Shown: piece by piece, positions 1 through 11,708 of the stretch | Position numbering within the stretch: position 1 is the first letter of the stretch | Layout: each line of letters opens with the position of its first letter | Source of the DNA: Theobroma cacao | Taxonomy: Eukaryota; Streptophyta; Magnoliopsida; Malvales; Malvaceae | Direction of reading: 5' to 3' | Length of the DNA: 64,000 bases | Assembly: GCF_000208745.1 (NCBI RefSeq) | Contig: NC_030859.1 | Span: 10,628,005 to 10,692,004, forward strand | Program-made: the position numbers and the translations under genes | Notes under the pieces: model-generated | Seen by the model: only the letters and a program-made list of their open reading frames with translations | What the model was told of the DNA's origin: nothing | Database searches by the model: none

Positions 1-198
1 GGTAAGGGCAAAATGGTCATTTTTCATCTCAAGTCAAAATTTTTTTAAGTTTTCGTAAACCCGAGTATTTCTAGACTATTATGGACTTTGTCTTGATGTC
101 AAAAGAGTAAAGAGATTGCATAAAGGATTTGAGGAAGATAAAGCTAACTTGTTAAAGGCATTTTCGTAATTTAAGAAGAGATTGGATAAGCTTGAGCT

Positions 199-206
199 AT
201 AAATAT
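199..206 (+). promoter_or_regulatory. TATA box of LTR-P copy 1
   Basis: TATAAATA in the same LTR context as TATAAATA near 12132 in copy 2. In both copies it is followed by pyrimidine-rich leader sequence, as expected for a U3/R boundary. Confidence 0.55.
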
Positions 207-1051
207 CATTCTTTCCAGCAGCTTCTTCTTTTTCTTCTTTCCATCTCATGTTTGTTTCCCTCTCCATGGAAGTTTGTTATGAAACCTCCATAACCTCTCT
301 CAAAATAGCTCCAATTTTCATGCTTTTGTGCACTTTTGCATAGAACCTTTGTGCTCTTTCACTCTCTCACTTTAAAACCCTTGAAGATCTTACTTCTATA
401 CTTTCACTCACTAGCTAGGTGTTTAGAGAGAGAAAGAGGGAACTTCTAAAATAGCTTGGAGGAATTTTAAAAAGGAATTTCATTATAATCCACCAAGGTG
501 AGTGATGAATTAGGAGTGGTTTTAAGTTGTTGATAATGGCTAGTAATTGAAGTAATGAGTTATGTTATTGCTGAAGTTGTTTATCTATTTCTAGTGTTAC
601 TAGAGAAGAGAAACTAAAAAGCTAATCAAATGGTAATGGGAAGGTAGATAGAAAGGGCTATTGAAGTTTGATTTGGGAAATAGCTTTTGGAGCAATATTA
701 ATGTAAATTGGATTGGCTGTGATGTTTTTGGTGTGATAGGTTCCAACGAGGCCCCTCAACCCCAATTGGACCATTAGGGAAGTTAGAGTCGACTAAAGGT
801 TCAACAAATATCGGTGAGTGAACTTGCATCAAAGTGTTTTTGGGAAATACATATGTGTTGGGATGAAACATTTAAATGATTTTACTTGGCTTTTCTTTAA
901 ATTATGCATGAGAATAAGCCTTTGATAAATTGTCTCTAAGTTTTGATATGTGGCTGTTATGGATTCATGTACTACTACATTATGTTGGTATATATATGTG
1001 TATATGTTGTGCATTAATGGTTGACATTGTGTGATAATCATAACCGTGAGT

Positions 1052-1237
1052 GTGCACGATGTGGGGGGATGCACATGCTGGTGATGACGGTGGTGAGGGA
1101 GATAGATGGTGATATTGCCCGTGTGCACGATGTGGGAGGATGTACACGATGGCATTAACTGTGCACGATGTGGGGGGATGCACGGGATGACTCCAACTAG
1201 GTGCACGATGTGGGGGGATGCACATGAGCTGGGTGAG
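1052..1237 (+). repeat. Minisatellite in LTR-P copy 1 (about 40-bp unit)
   Basis: Four units open with GTGCACGATGTGG at 1052, 1123, 1161 and 1201. The last two steps are 38 and 40 bp; the first gap is longer because of an inserted spacer. The same LTR position holds a 43-bp array in copy 2 and a 36-bp array in copy 3. Confidence 0.8.
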
Positions 1238-1426
1238 ATGGGATGGTGTACAAATTGATATATGTTTAGGTATATGTATATGCAATAGAAAGACCATGAT
1301 TATAATATGTGATTGTATGGCATGATGAATCTTGAAAATTTCCCATTTACTTACAAATTGATTTTATTGCAGCATTAAATGGATGTTTAGTACAAAGGAG
1401 GTCCCTCATTATTTAGATTCCTTATT

Positions 1427-1795
1427 TCTCGTTGCAGCGAGAAACTTTCTATTTTGCCTCTTGAATTTTGCTGCAGCGAGACTGAGTTCTTGTTGCAGTG
1501 AAAAACTTTATGTTTTGTCGCTTGAATCTCGCTACAGTGAGAAACTTTCTATCCAGCATGCTACCTTGTTGGTTTTTGCCACATTTTCCATTTCTTTAAC
1601 ATCATGGTTGAGCATGGACTTCCAATATCAAGGAATAAATTAATTAAGTTCGAAATGAGGGGGTTTGGTGAGAAACCCTCGGCCACTTGAGAAACCCTCG
1701 GCCACTTGAGAAACCCTCAGCTAGTTGACAATTTGAGCCAAATTTCGCTGCAGCGTAAATTCATTCTCACTACAGCCTTTCAGCTGCAGCGAGGA
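1427..1795. repeat. Palindrome cluster GCTGCAGC type in LTR-P copy 1
   Basis: Repeated variants of CTCGCTGCAGCGAG, several followed by AAACTTTCT: near 1428, 1468, 1490, 1527, 1745 and 1780. Most differ from the perfect palindrome by C/T or G/A changes, as expected from cytosine deamination. Confidence 0.75.
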
Positions 1796-2478
1796 CCCGT
1801 TGTTTTACTTGACTGGACTTGCTTGAATACTATTAAAGTTTTCACTCTTCGAATCTTTTGTTGTGTATGGACCCTTTCCGTCAAGTAATTAATTCATTAA
1901 GGGTTTAATGAGGGGTTTTAATAAGAACTAAACTAAATTGCATTGCTTTTGAAAAATAAATGCATTATGATTTCTTTAAATTTTCCTTATCGTTTGCTTG
2001 TTCCCTTCCTTTGTTCACTCACTGGGTTTACACTCACCGTTTTCAACTTCATGTTTTCAGATCAAGAGGTAGTCGGTAACCAGGTCGAGGTATTCGTATC
2101 CTTGGAAGGTATCTTGGCATTCCGTAGCCGCACCTTCACCTTGGTCACTCTGCTGGAAGCCCAGAGTCATTTTTGTTTGTAAATTCGTACACGTGATGTA
2201 AAGTACTAAGATGTAGGCCTTAGACCATATATGTATATTTTGATTGGTAAAGCCACCATGAGTGGCAATAGTTAATGTTATTTTGGGCTAACATAAATGC
2301 AGTTTTTTGTTGTTATAATTTACTATTAAAGTATTTAAGGGTTGAGATTATGAGATGTAAATGTAAGAATAGTTGACGGTATGATGAGCAGGAGTATACA
2401 AATAGGCTTACTTGGGCTTAGCGGGCTACGTCCATTGGGCCCATGCACCGGTCATGGCCTGAATATTGGGTCGTGACA

Positions 2479-2724
2479 GAATCCCCTTTTCCTCAATTGT
2501 TTTAAAAAATCCACCAATTGAGGCTAGTAAAATGAAAGTTATAACAAAAAATACAACCTTATTTGTAGAAAAAAATATTCTAATATCCTCAAATTTTTGT
2601 TCAATAATGAGCTTATTCTCTTCGCCACCAGCTCTTCACTAGGTATTTTGTGCCTTAAAACTAGACAATTTAGGCATTAATTACAAGGAAAGTTCTTGAA
2701 ATAATGGCCATTGACTAATATAGC
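2479..2724. other. Short spacer with no recognised feature
   Basis: AT-rich sequence between the end of LTR-P copy 1 and the CACTA terminus. I see no ORF or repeat structure that I can name. Confidence 0.4.
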
Positions 2725-4620
2725 CACTACTAAAAAATTAGGTTTTACTGACTGAAAATTTCGTCAATGAAGGTGTGCATCTGTCAATGATTAATAAAAA
2801 ATACCCTTATTGGTAAAAATTTTTCATCAATATTTAAAATTCTGTCGGTAACTTCACCGACTAAATTTTTTGTCACTATTTTAGTTGGTAAAGAACTTGA
2901 TCCGTTGGCTGAAAAATTCGTCAGTGATGTAAAAAATCCGTTGGTAAATTCCATCCGTAAAGTCATCGACTGATACTTTACTGTTAGTAAATCCGTTGGT
3001 TAGTTCTAGGGAATTCCTGATGGAATTAGTAACTAAAATTTGTTTTATGTTCCGTTGGTAATGTGCATTATTTTGTCGATAATGAAGTAAATTTTGTAGG
3101 TAATAAAAAGGGATATGTTGGTATTAAAAGAATTTCGTTGGTAATAATTAACTTTTTGTAATTTTTTTCGTGTTTCTTACATTTAATAAGAATAGTATTA
3201 ATATATTAAAAGTAATAATTTTGTTTGGAAAATTACTCCAAATGTATTATATAATGGGAAAAACATACAAAATATTTTGCAAATTAAAAAACAAATGTTA
3301 TCCCAAAATCAGTGAAAAATGTTAATAGAAGGAATTTATAGTACAACAAAAAAGAATTACAATTCTCCATTGGCCAAATCATTAGGAAAGGGAGATTGCC
3401 GTTGTGACTGTTAGGATGATGAAGACTCGCTAGTTGGACTTGGAAGCCTTTCAAGGATAACTTTCATGATGGACTTAATATCATGCATGTCAGTTTTCAA
3501 CTCCTTTACATCGCTATTCATATCTTGATAGCCCTCAAGTTCAGATGCTAAAACTCATGTAGCAGCAGCAGAAGGCATTGGACCACAGGTAGACTCAGAT
3601 GTCACAACTAGAGCAAATAATGTAGCAGGTCGCATCCTGGTGCTAAACCCGTAGACGTGGGTCTAAGTGGTTTGTAGCCTTCCAATTGCCTCGGACCATG
3701 CTACTGGATTGAACTTTGGCTCGGGAGATGGATCATCACCATACTTTTGCAATATAGCAGATGTATATGATTCTTACAAATAAAAAAGGAAACGACATTA
3801 TATATTAATGAAATTCTTAAGTAACATATGCACATATTCAATGATATAATGAAAATAATCTGACTCATTCCTATTACTTGCACTAACAGTCTTCGATTTG
3901 TTGTCCACAAAATCTTTAGTACTTTGTTGTTGGTTGTGAGTGCACTCAAAAACCTCAAAGAATTTCACTAGTCTTTACAGCATCTCGGGTTGAAATCACA
4001 ATAAGAGAAAAAATACATCATCACCAATATGCATGTTTCTGCAATCCTTAATAACATAATACAACATGTTTTAAAATCGTAAAACAACAACAACACTTAA
4101 CACACTTAGAAGAAAAACAAATGCATCATCAGAACATATGCATGGATTTGGTTCGTTGTCATCAACAACACAATGAAAATAACAAAATGCTCACATTATT
4201 GACTTTACGAGTTAAGAACACGTACCGTTTTCTTCTGATGTAAAGAAAAAGGTAAAGAACTCCCTGTGTGCTTTGCTATACTACCGTCTTTTTCTGTCTG
4301 GCAATTTTGATGGGCCTTCGAGAATCGATGTTGCCACTTGAGCATGGCCTAGACATTATCGACTAGCTGGTCCCACACCTTTATAGTGATCTAAGTACGT
4401 GCCTTCCCTTTAGTCAAGAGGATATCGTGATGAGTGCTCGCATCCCTCTTGGCTTTCTCATGCTTGCCAGCTAATAAATCTTTTAACCGGTCTTTGCAAA
4501 TCTTCTCCCATATGTTATGAACCGTTGAAGCATCAATATCAGCACATGTAAAAGACTCATGCATTTAAAATAAAGACCAAAGAGAATAAAGTAAACCTCT
4601 TTCCATTATCATTTTGCCAA
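2725..4620 (-). mobile_element. Decayed CACTA (En/Spm) element, one end visible
   Basis: The sequence opens with CACTACTAAAAAATTAGG, a typical CACTA terminus. It is followed to about 3160 by many degenerate subterminal repeats of the CCGTCGGTAA/ACCGACGG type, such as GTCGGTAACTTCACCGAC and CCGTTGGTAA. Downstream is a minus-strand pseudogene resembling the plant Ptta/En-Spm accessory protein. I could not find the opposite TAGTG end, so the right boundary is approximate and the element is probably truncated. Confidence 0.65.
3390..4570 (-). pseudogene. Ptta/En-Spm-like transposon protein pseudogene
   Basis: Translated on the minus strand, about 4550-4220 gives a stretch with two in-frame stops containing IWEKICKDRLKDLL, VWDQLVDNV and AKHTGSSLPF. 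The last fits the H-T/A-G-S-x-x-F signature of plant Ptta/En-Spm proteins found in CACTA elements. A second segment at about 3600-3390 encodes the coiled, Asp/Lys-rich C-terminal type of sequence (DVKELKTDMHDIKS). The region between does not read through, so this is a broken gene. The family call rests on motif memory, not on an alignment. Confidence 0.5.
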
Positions 4621-4783
4621 ATCTTTTATAAATTATAGTTTCTTACTAAAAAAAAAAGTAAAATAATTAGACGTCTAGAAGTTTTGATCAAAATTACACA
4701 GAGTTCCATTGATTTAAGAAATAAACACTCCGGCCCGAAAGCCTTAAGATCGTTAATAGAAACTGTGAAAAAGGCTAAAATAC

Positions 4784-5055
4784 CCTTTATTTTTCATTTT
4801 TAATTTTTTTTCCTTAAAAAATTACTTCCAAGCCAGATTCGACTGGATATGGCATTCTTCGACCAGATCTGGCTGGATCTAAGGGAGCCTAAAAAATAAT
4901 GCTCTACTAGGGAGGTTGAGGGAGCACGACAATGGCATTCCCCTAGAGGTCTACTTTCCCTCAACTAGATCCACTTAGAGAACGCTAGATCTGGTCGAAT
5001 CTGGCTTGAAAGGTAAGTTTTTTAAGAAAAAAAATTTTAAAATGAAAAATAAAGG
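4784..5055. repeat. Foldback (inverted-repeat) element, MITE-like
   Basis: The left arm (CCTTTATTTTTCATTTTTAA..., to about 4880, including AAGCCAGATTCGAC) is the reverse complement of the right arm (about 4988-5055, including GTCGAATCTGGCTT and GAAAAATAAAGG). The arms are about 70-95 bp with a central spacer. There is no ORF and no obvious TSD. It is a non-autonomous DNA element or a palindromic LTR remnant. Confidence 0.7.
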
Positions 5056-5260
5056 TTTGTATAGTATTGTAATTTTGAACATGTTCGAGGGTAAAATTGT
5101 TCGAAAAATATTACCATGTCAGTAAATTAACAAAAACCCTAACGATTTACTAACAATTAGACTTTTGAGTCCAAGAAAAGACATTCTTTTGAGACAGAGT
5201 GTCTATTTCTCAAACCAATAGACCTCCATGAAATTTTGATCAAAACTTAAGGGTGCTTGG

Positions 5261-5350
5261 CACCCAAGCATTTGGCTCATTGGTTACTGCATTATCCCCC
5301 TGTTAAACGAGCAGGGTTCAAATCCCCTCTCCTTCAAGTATTAAAAAAAA
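5261..5350 (+). mobile_element. Short tRNA-derived SINE with TSD
   Basis: A tRNA-like head holds an A-box-like TTTGGCTCATTGG (5271-5283) and a perfect B-box-like GGGTTCAAATCCC (5314-5326), and ends in an A tail that begins at 5343. It is flanked by AAAACTTAAGGGTGCTTGG (5242-5260) and AAAACTTAGGGGTGTTTGG (5351-5369), a 19-bp TSD with two mismatches. The body is only about 90 bp, little more than the tRNA part. It is not a functional tRNA because no cloverleaf closes. Confidence 0.75.
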
Positions 5351-5394
5351 AAAACTTAGGGGTGTTTGGGTATTTTACCCAAAAAATATTATTT

Positions 5395-6170
5395 TTATCC
5401 AGTGGTTGTTAGCAATAACCTAGTCATGCATTAGCTCTACTTATTCATCCTATCTAGGATTTCTTTTTATTGAAAATATCTGAAAAAGCTTATCTCCCTT
5501 ATTCGAAATTAATACATGATATTCTTTTTTACATATCATATATACTTTTGGAAACTATCTTGAAAAATATTTATTTCAAGGCTCAATCATTTCGTTCATA
5601 AGATAGCATGGCAATCATATAAAACTTGAACTCAATAAATCATGCTTAGTTTTTATATGTAGCAAATAGTTTGAAGTTGTTGCATCAACCTACTCCATTG
5701 AGTCGTTGACTGGCATACAAGCAAAACATCAATCCTAACTCCAGCTAAATCCTTGGAGATAGTAACAACACAATCATAACCATAACTTAGACTATCAATC
5801 TCATATTTGAATGCTATACTATCATTAACCAAACCAAATCTATATTAATCTAACTCTTAGTCGTTTATCAGTTATCAGTGTAATATAAATGATTTGTAGG
5901 CTTTCACCTACCATTCCTTTAACTTAGTGAGCTTGTAGGCTAGGAAAATTGATTTGGGTTCAAAATCCTTGGAGAAAGAAACATAAATATGTTGAAAAGC
6001 ATAAATAAGAAGTTTGAAACCAAGCTTAAAGGGTTTAAAAGCTAGAATATTTACTTTTGTGTTTTTTAAAATTTGAAACCAACCAAAACCAAGCTTTAAT
6101 CTATAAAAATGGAGTTTTCATGAACAAGAGAGCTTGAAAAGGGCTTAGAGCCTCTCAAAATGGTTAAGGG
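5395..6170 (-). mobile_element. Old, degenerate LTR fragment of family G
   Basis: The stretch around 5486-5530 (AAGCTTATCTCCCTTATTCG with neighbouring blocks) and 5630-5670 (ATCATGCTTAG) resembles the minus-oriented family G LTR at 44220-44400. It is heavily diverged and its ends are not visible. Confidence 0.35.
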
Positions 6171-6668
6171 TGGCGAACTAAGGTTGAATAGGAGTTAACT
6201 TAATGAGGTAACTTTTAAGTAAGAAACTACTATTTTATCTTTTTTATTTTTCTAAAAATGACGTCAAGTATCGTTACTTTTGGGAGAGTATCACAAGGGA
6301 TGGTTACTCATTCAATTCATGTCTAACTCCACCTTCACTTTTTATGGTTTAATCTTTTTTTTTCTCAATTAGCATCTTATGAATAAGTTATATTCCAATA
6401 AATGTTATTAGTTTATCTAATAAAATATTTTAAATTAAAATATCTTGATAGTTTGATTGGGTGAAATTAACGGTACAACCTTTTTGGAAATTGAAATTAC
6501 CTATAAGGTGATAATCTATAACCCTAGCCCTAAAAAGACTCCCAAAATTGACCACGTAGCTATGTTGGATGAGTGCCACGTGGCTTCTAATTTAAGAGAT
6601 CCATAAGATGACTTTGGTTTTTCTTTACAAGAGGTTATTTTAGGAATTCTCAAAAATTAGAATGGTAT
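6171..6668. other. Spacer without recognisable feature
   Basis: AT-rich sequence between the old LTR fragment and the Harbinger terminus. I see no coding or repeat signal. Confidence 0.4.
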
Positions 6669-6711
6669 TTAGGGTGCGTTTGGTATAAGGGATATAAAGT
6701 CACATTCCCTG

Positions 6712-6870
6712 CGATGTGCCCAATTAAATTACATTGCAGTGTTTGTTTTGTAATAGACCACTGCAATGTAAGATTGCAATGCAATCACATTGCAGCCAAT
6801 GGATGTAATGTGATTGTAGTCCAAAACCAATGCAATCACATTACATTGCACTCTGCAATGTCCTTAAGGA
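6712..6870. repeat. Left subterminal repeats of the Harbinger element
   Basis: Dense direct and inverted copies of TTACATTGCAGTG, CACTGCAATGTAA and GCAATCACATT occur within 160 bp of the left end. The same words recur at the right end (14905-15025). Such arrays are typical transposase or Myb-protein binding sites. Confidence 0.7.
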
Positions 6871-9052
6871 CGTTTTTACCCATCATCTTTTAAAAAAATT
6901 ACTCATAATCAGAAGCAACATCGTCATTTTTTGGGTTTAGGGTCTGCTGTTTCTTCTTCATTTTGCTAAAGTTGCTCCTCCTTCTTCTAGCTCTACTTCT
7001 TCATCATCTGAAATTGTGGGTTGAAATCTCCCATTCTTCTTTTTCTTTCTCCTTTTTTTATCTTCTTCTTGTATTCTTTAATCTGACTTTTTTCTGTTAA
7101 TTTGGGTTTTCTTCATATTTATATTTTAGGGTTTATCACTAAAACAATTTGGCCCTTGATTGGCAAGAAAAGTTAGATTTCTGGGCTAATCTTTAACTAA
7201 AGGCAAAGGTAATTGTGATGAAATAAAACGTTGCGTGTTTGGTTGCAATTTTTGGTTTTTATTCCCTCAACAAAATATGGGTAATCAAATAGTTTTCAAG
7301 TTCTATCCAATTAGAACTTTTATCCAATTAGAAATGCAGAAAATAACAGAACTCGTACCTAGCATTGCCAAATCCATGATGTCATCAAGACATGGCCATC
7401 TTCTTTGTGCTTGGTTGGATCATGGCTTTGTAGTTTGACTGAAGATTTTAATGTCGGTGGTTGAGCTTGAAGTTAGAAGCCTGTCAATGCTCTTTTATGA
7501 TTTTCGTTTCTCTCCCGAGGGAAATTTTAGTTTACTCTGACGTTCATATTTGTCCAACTATTGCTGATAATCTTCTGTGTGTTCTTTAGATGGGAAACAA
7601 TTATTAGATTTGATTTCAGTGTGCTCCTTACTACTGAACCATAGATCTGATCTTTGGTCTCAGATTTACCATGCTTTCAAAAAAAATAGTTTTCAAGTTG
7701 TATGCCTAAAGGAATTGCTTTTACTTTTCCTCTTTGTCAAGGATTATCATTTTAATGACCTCGAATTTTCAACCATCCTTCTATTTCAAGGTTGTCTAAA
7801 ACTAGTAAATTAGATAGATAAGCTAACCGTATACAATAATCTATGTATCCAACAAGACATTGAACATGGGAGTCTGTTTGGTCTCAATCTTTTATTTGTT
7901 GTTGTTCCCAACATCAGATTCTTTTGTTTATAACACCCTTTTTCTTATGTTACACACCTGTTTTGTCTACATCTTCCATGCAAAAACCTTTAATACTTTT
8001 TTCTTGTTAGTAGGTTTAAGAACCATTTGAAAATCTTCCTGTTTAAATTAACATTTACCAATTGTTTACAGTATCCCTTTCTAACATTGAACAGATGAAC
8101 AAATCAACATCTTTTAAATTGTCTTAATATCTTTTGAAAAGCTAGCTTCATTACAGTAGCTAAATTTATTACTGCAAAGTATTTGGATACACTTGCGGAG
8201 ATTGGCATTATAATAGCACCAAAATGGGTTTGGACAATTAACAAAAGGTACCAAAGAAACAAGCTAACCTAACCAACAGAAGAACAAGAAACAATAGGAA
8301 TTGTCCAACCAGAAAATTCTGCAGCTTAGAAGAAGAAAGTAGTACAATTATTGAGCTAATAAACCTAAACTCGAATTCTAATCCTCTCATATGTAGATAC
8401 TTGTAGGTTAATTAGTAATGTTTAAGTTGGATAAACATGATTAAAACTAGTAATAGTATCTAACTTTTAAAAATCCTTGTTCTGAGCTCATTAGCAATAA
8501 TATGTCTCCTAAACATAAAAGTCCGTCTCGATAATGTTATTTATTTTCTTATGTGATGAATGAGTATATGTTTTTTCTTGTCTTTAAATTCTTGTTAATG
8601 TTCTTTTTTTTTTGAAATATCAAAACAAAAATGATTTCTATAATTGTTGAATCTCAAGTGACAGCTCAAAACCAGTATACATCCCATCAACTGCTGCACT
8701 TACAATCCCACCATCATAACCTACTCCTTCAGTTGTTAATGTTCTTTAATGTCATTGTTTAATCTGACAGTTTGGGTTTATTAATTGAACTTTATGCTGC
8801 TAACTCATTGTGATTTTGTGAACATATAACAATAATGTGGTGATGGTGGAGGTGTTATTTTAGCCATAATTATGTGTTATTGTTTAATTTGGATATTTGT
8901 GGAAAAATACTATTTGACCTTAGAATAGAATATTTGTAAGGTGGACATGAAAAGTTAACTTTGTGCTTACTATATGTTGTTTTTATATAATGTTTATATT
9001 TCATTATTTTAATTATTTTTTTATATTGTTAATTCACATAATCGAAGGGTTT
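6871..9052 (+). other. Harbinger 5' non-coding region
   Basis: Pyrimidine-rich leader-like sequence at about 6950-7100 followed by AT-rich DNA. There is no conserved protein. It probably holds the transposase promoter and a leader intron, but I cannot place splice sites. Confidence 0.4.
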
Positions 9053-9159
9053 TCTCAAGAGCAAACTGCAACGATCGTGTCTGCTATTGTATTTGCCATT
9101 GAGCTGTTCAACATGATAATTCAGCTAATACTTTGGTTTAAGGATGTTATCATATTTTA

Positions 9160-10431
9160 ATGTATACTAGAAAGCGTAAAAGATCCAAAACTAGTACTTA
9201 TAGGAGACATATTATTAGGCAATTGAATTTTAGGAGAATGGTGTTTGATTCTGATTTAACATACATTGAAAATTTTAGAATGGATAGAGCTGTATTTTAT
9301 AAACTATGTAATATGCTTCAATGCATTGGTAGGCTTACACCAACAAAAAACATGAATGTTGAGGAAATTGTAGCTATCTTTTTGTACATCATTTCTCATC
9401 ATGCAAAGAATAGGATCATAAAGAGAGAATTTGTTAGAAGTGGTGAGACAGTGAGTAGGCATTTTGGTTTAGTTTTGAATTTTGTTTTAAGATTGCAATC
9501 AATACTGCTAAAGAAGCCAGAGCTTGTACCCGAGAATTCAACTGACTTCAGATGGAAATGGTTTAAGGTAAACTAAAATTTCTTAAACATTTATAGCTTG
9601 AGTATAAGAATCTATTAAAAATGCAACTAAAGGATAATTTTTGTCATTATTCTATTGGAAACGATAGAATTGTTTAGGTGCTTTAGATGGAACTTACATT
9701 AAAGTCAATGCACTTGAAATTGATAAGCCTAGATACAGAACAAGGAAGAAAGAAATTGCTACAAATGTGTTAGGGGTATGTTCACAGGATATGCAATTCA
9801 TATATATCTTACCTGGATGGGAGGGTACTCCAGGGTTTTTCGAGATGCAATATCTAGAAGAAATGGATTGAAAGTCCCAAAAGGTATGAGGAAAATATAC
9901 ATTAAATTATTAACTATTTTAGCTCGACATTGTTTAGAGTGATGTACTAAAAATAAATTTTTTATCATAGGTTTTTTCCACTTATGTGATGTTGGGTATA
10001 CAAATGGAGAGGGATTTTTAACTCCATATAGAGGTCAGCGTTATCATTTGAATGAATGGAGGCAAAATCGCACTCCTTGTTCAAAAGAAGAACTGTTTAA
10101 TTACAAACACTCTGGTGCTAGGAATGTTATTGAGAGATGTTTTGGATTCCTTAAGATGAGATGGGCAATACTTAGAGAGAAGTCTTGGTACCTAGTGAAA
10201 ATAAAATGTAGAATTATCTCTGGTTGTGCATTGTTACACAATCACATTAGGAGAGAAATGACACATGATCCACTTGAGGATGAAATGGATGAAGAGTATA
10301 TGGAATCAGAAGTGATGGAAAATGCAAATACGATCCAATACATTGAGACATCATATGCATGGACTACTTGGAGAAATAACTTGGCACAAGAAATGTGGAA
10401 TGATTGGATAGCTTCTAGAAATGAAACTTAA
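9160..10431 (+). pseudogene. HARBI1-like PIF/Harbinger transposase (DDE_Tnp_4), broken
   Basis: It would cut and insert the element in the nucleus using a DDE catalytic triad. Three exons can be placed: 9160-9567, 9668-9883 and 9971-10431, with GT-AG introns. The first junction joins WKWFK to [13 protein letters not shown], the usual family sequence carrying the first Asp. Exon 3 begins near CDVGYTNGEGF (second Asp) and contains RNVIERCFGFLK (Glu). Exon 2 is damaged: after PGWEGT the conserved A-D-S-R-V-L stretch is lost with a frameshift, and the frame [14 protein letters not shown] resumes out of phase. The usual hydrophobic N-terminus seems to lie upstream at 9053-9157 in another frame. 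The expressed product would be inactive. Confidence 0.85.
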
Positions 10432-10615
10432 TTTTTTATTTGGTTCAACAGATGTTGTATGCTTTATTTGCAATAACTCAAATTTGTGTTGATTGAGACA
10501 TATTTGTATTTGTTCTTAATTAGATAGGTTATGTTTCTTCTTTAATTTTTAATTAAATATTGTATACTATATATTTGTTATTATGCCGTTTCTATATTAT
10601 GTTTTACACTTGTAG

Positions 10616-11708
10616 ATGGAAGTTGTATCATCTCAAGGATTAGGGAGGACAAGCAAAAGATCCACCCATCAGTGGACACCTACTGAAGATGGAGTCTTAA
10701 TTGACTGCTGCATTTGATCTTGTGAATGAAGGAAGTTGGGGTAGAGATAATGGGACATTCAAGCCTGGTTACTTGCAACAACTTGAGAAATGGATGAAAG
10801 AAAGGATCCCAAATTGTAACATAAAGGCTATCCCCATATTAACTCTAGAATGAGGTTGTTGAAGACACAATATAGGGAAATTGCTAAGATGATATCGCAT
10901 TCCGCTTCTGGATTCGGTTGGGATGATGTCAAGAAATGTGTTACTTGTGATGATGATGTTTGGATTGGTTGGGTTAAGGTAATGATTCTAATTTATTTTA
11001 CAACATTGTTATATTCTAAAGTAGGCATATATTTGTTTTGCATGGTTTTTTGATGCCTTATATTTGGTTATATATAGAGAGTCACCCAGCCGCTGCAGGA
11101 CTTAGAAACAAGCCTTTCCCTTACTTTGATCAATTAGCCATTATATTTGGGAAGGATAGAGCTACTGGGGAAGGAGCAGAGTCACCAGCTGATGTAGTGG
11201 AGAACATAGAAACTGATGAAGTTGCATTTGCAGCAACAAGGGTAGCTTCAGAAGCTTTCAGTGCATTGAATGTTGATGAAGATGACAATGGTGATGATGA
11301 TGTTTCTCCTGCTCAAGCTACCAATAGTGAGGGATCCACTGCTGTTGGAAGAAAAACTATAGAGCAAGGTGACAGAGAGGTGAGTCGCAAAAAAGCTAAG
11401 ACAAAAAGTAATGGTGACAACATTGTTTATGCATTCCAATCTAGTGTGGATAAAATTGGAGAAATCTGTCAAGGTGCAAGGGAAGGAATTGATAAATTAG
11501 CAAGTTGTTTTCAATCATGGCTAAAGATGAGAGGTTGAAAAAGTGTGTAGTTGAGATAGTTCAGGGAGTTGAAGGTTTAACTCCTGAAGAAATTGTTAAG
11601 GCTGGACATATCATCTCTAGTGATATGTGGAAGATAAATTATCTATTTTCATTGTCAAAGGAGTTGCAGAAAATTTATATGAAGGCTTTGTTTAGTGGCT
11701 CAATCTAA
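10616..11708 (+). pseudogene. Harbinger Myb/SANT-like DNA-binding protein, broken
   Basis: This is the second Harbinger gene, 185 bp after the transposase stop. Its product normally binds the element's subterminal repeats and helps bring the transposase into the nucleus. Exon 1 is 10616-10978 and exon 2 starts at 11080, joining GWVK to SHPAAAGLRNKPFP. The N-terminal trihelix-like domain is recognisable (HQWTPTEDGVLIDC, NGTFKPGYLQQLEKW, SASGFGWDDVKKCVTC). There are frameshifts after LIDC, near IPNCNIKA, and near 11510, where CFQS should continue in another frame (KCVVEIVQGVEGLTPEEI, ending 11708). The linker is acidic and rich in Ser/Lys. Confidence 0.8.

Larger units (their letters stand above)
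1..2478 (+). mobile_element. Gypsy-type long LTR, family P, copy 1 (5' end outside window)
   Basis: This is the 3' part of a roughly 2.7 kb LTR. It aligns by eye along its length with two other copies here (11745-14310 and 35406-38153) and ends in GGGTCGTGACA at 2478, matching the end of the third copy. The 5' terminus (TGTGACACCC in copy 3) lies left of the window. It holds a TATA box (TATAAATA, 199-206) giving plus orientation, a minisatellite (1052-1237) and a palindrome cluster (1427-1795). No gypsy internal region follows, so it is a solo LTR or a 3' LTR whose internal part lies to the left. Small reading frames inside it are not genes. Confidence 0.75.

Noticed and set aside
829..1297. 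Minus-strand His/Pro-rich reading frames
   Set aside because: They are the reverse reading of the GTGCACGATGTGG minisatellite in LTR-P copy 1. The same kind of frame appears at 36783-37134 for the same reason.
5261..5350. Possible tRNA gene
   Set aside because: The A-box- and B-box-like words are present, but there is no proper acceptor stem, and an A tail and a TSD are present, so it is a SINE.
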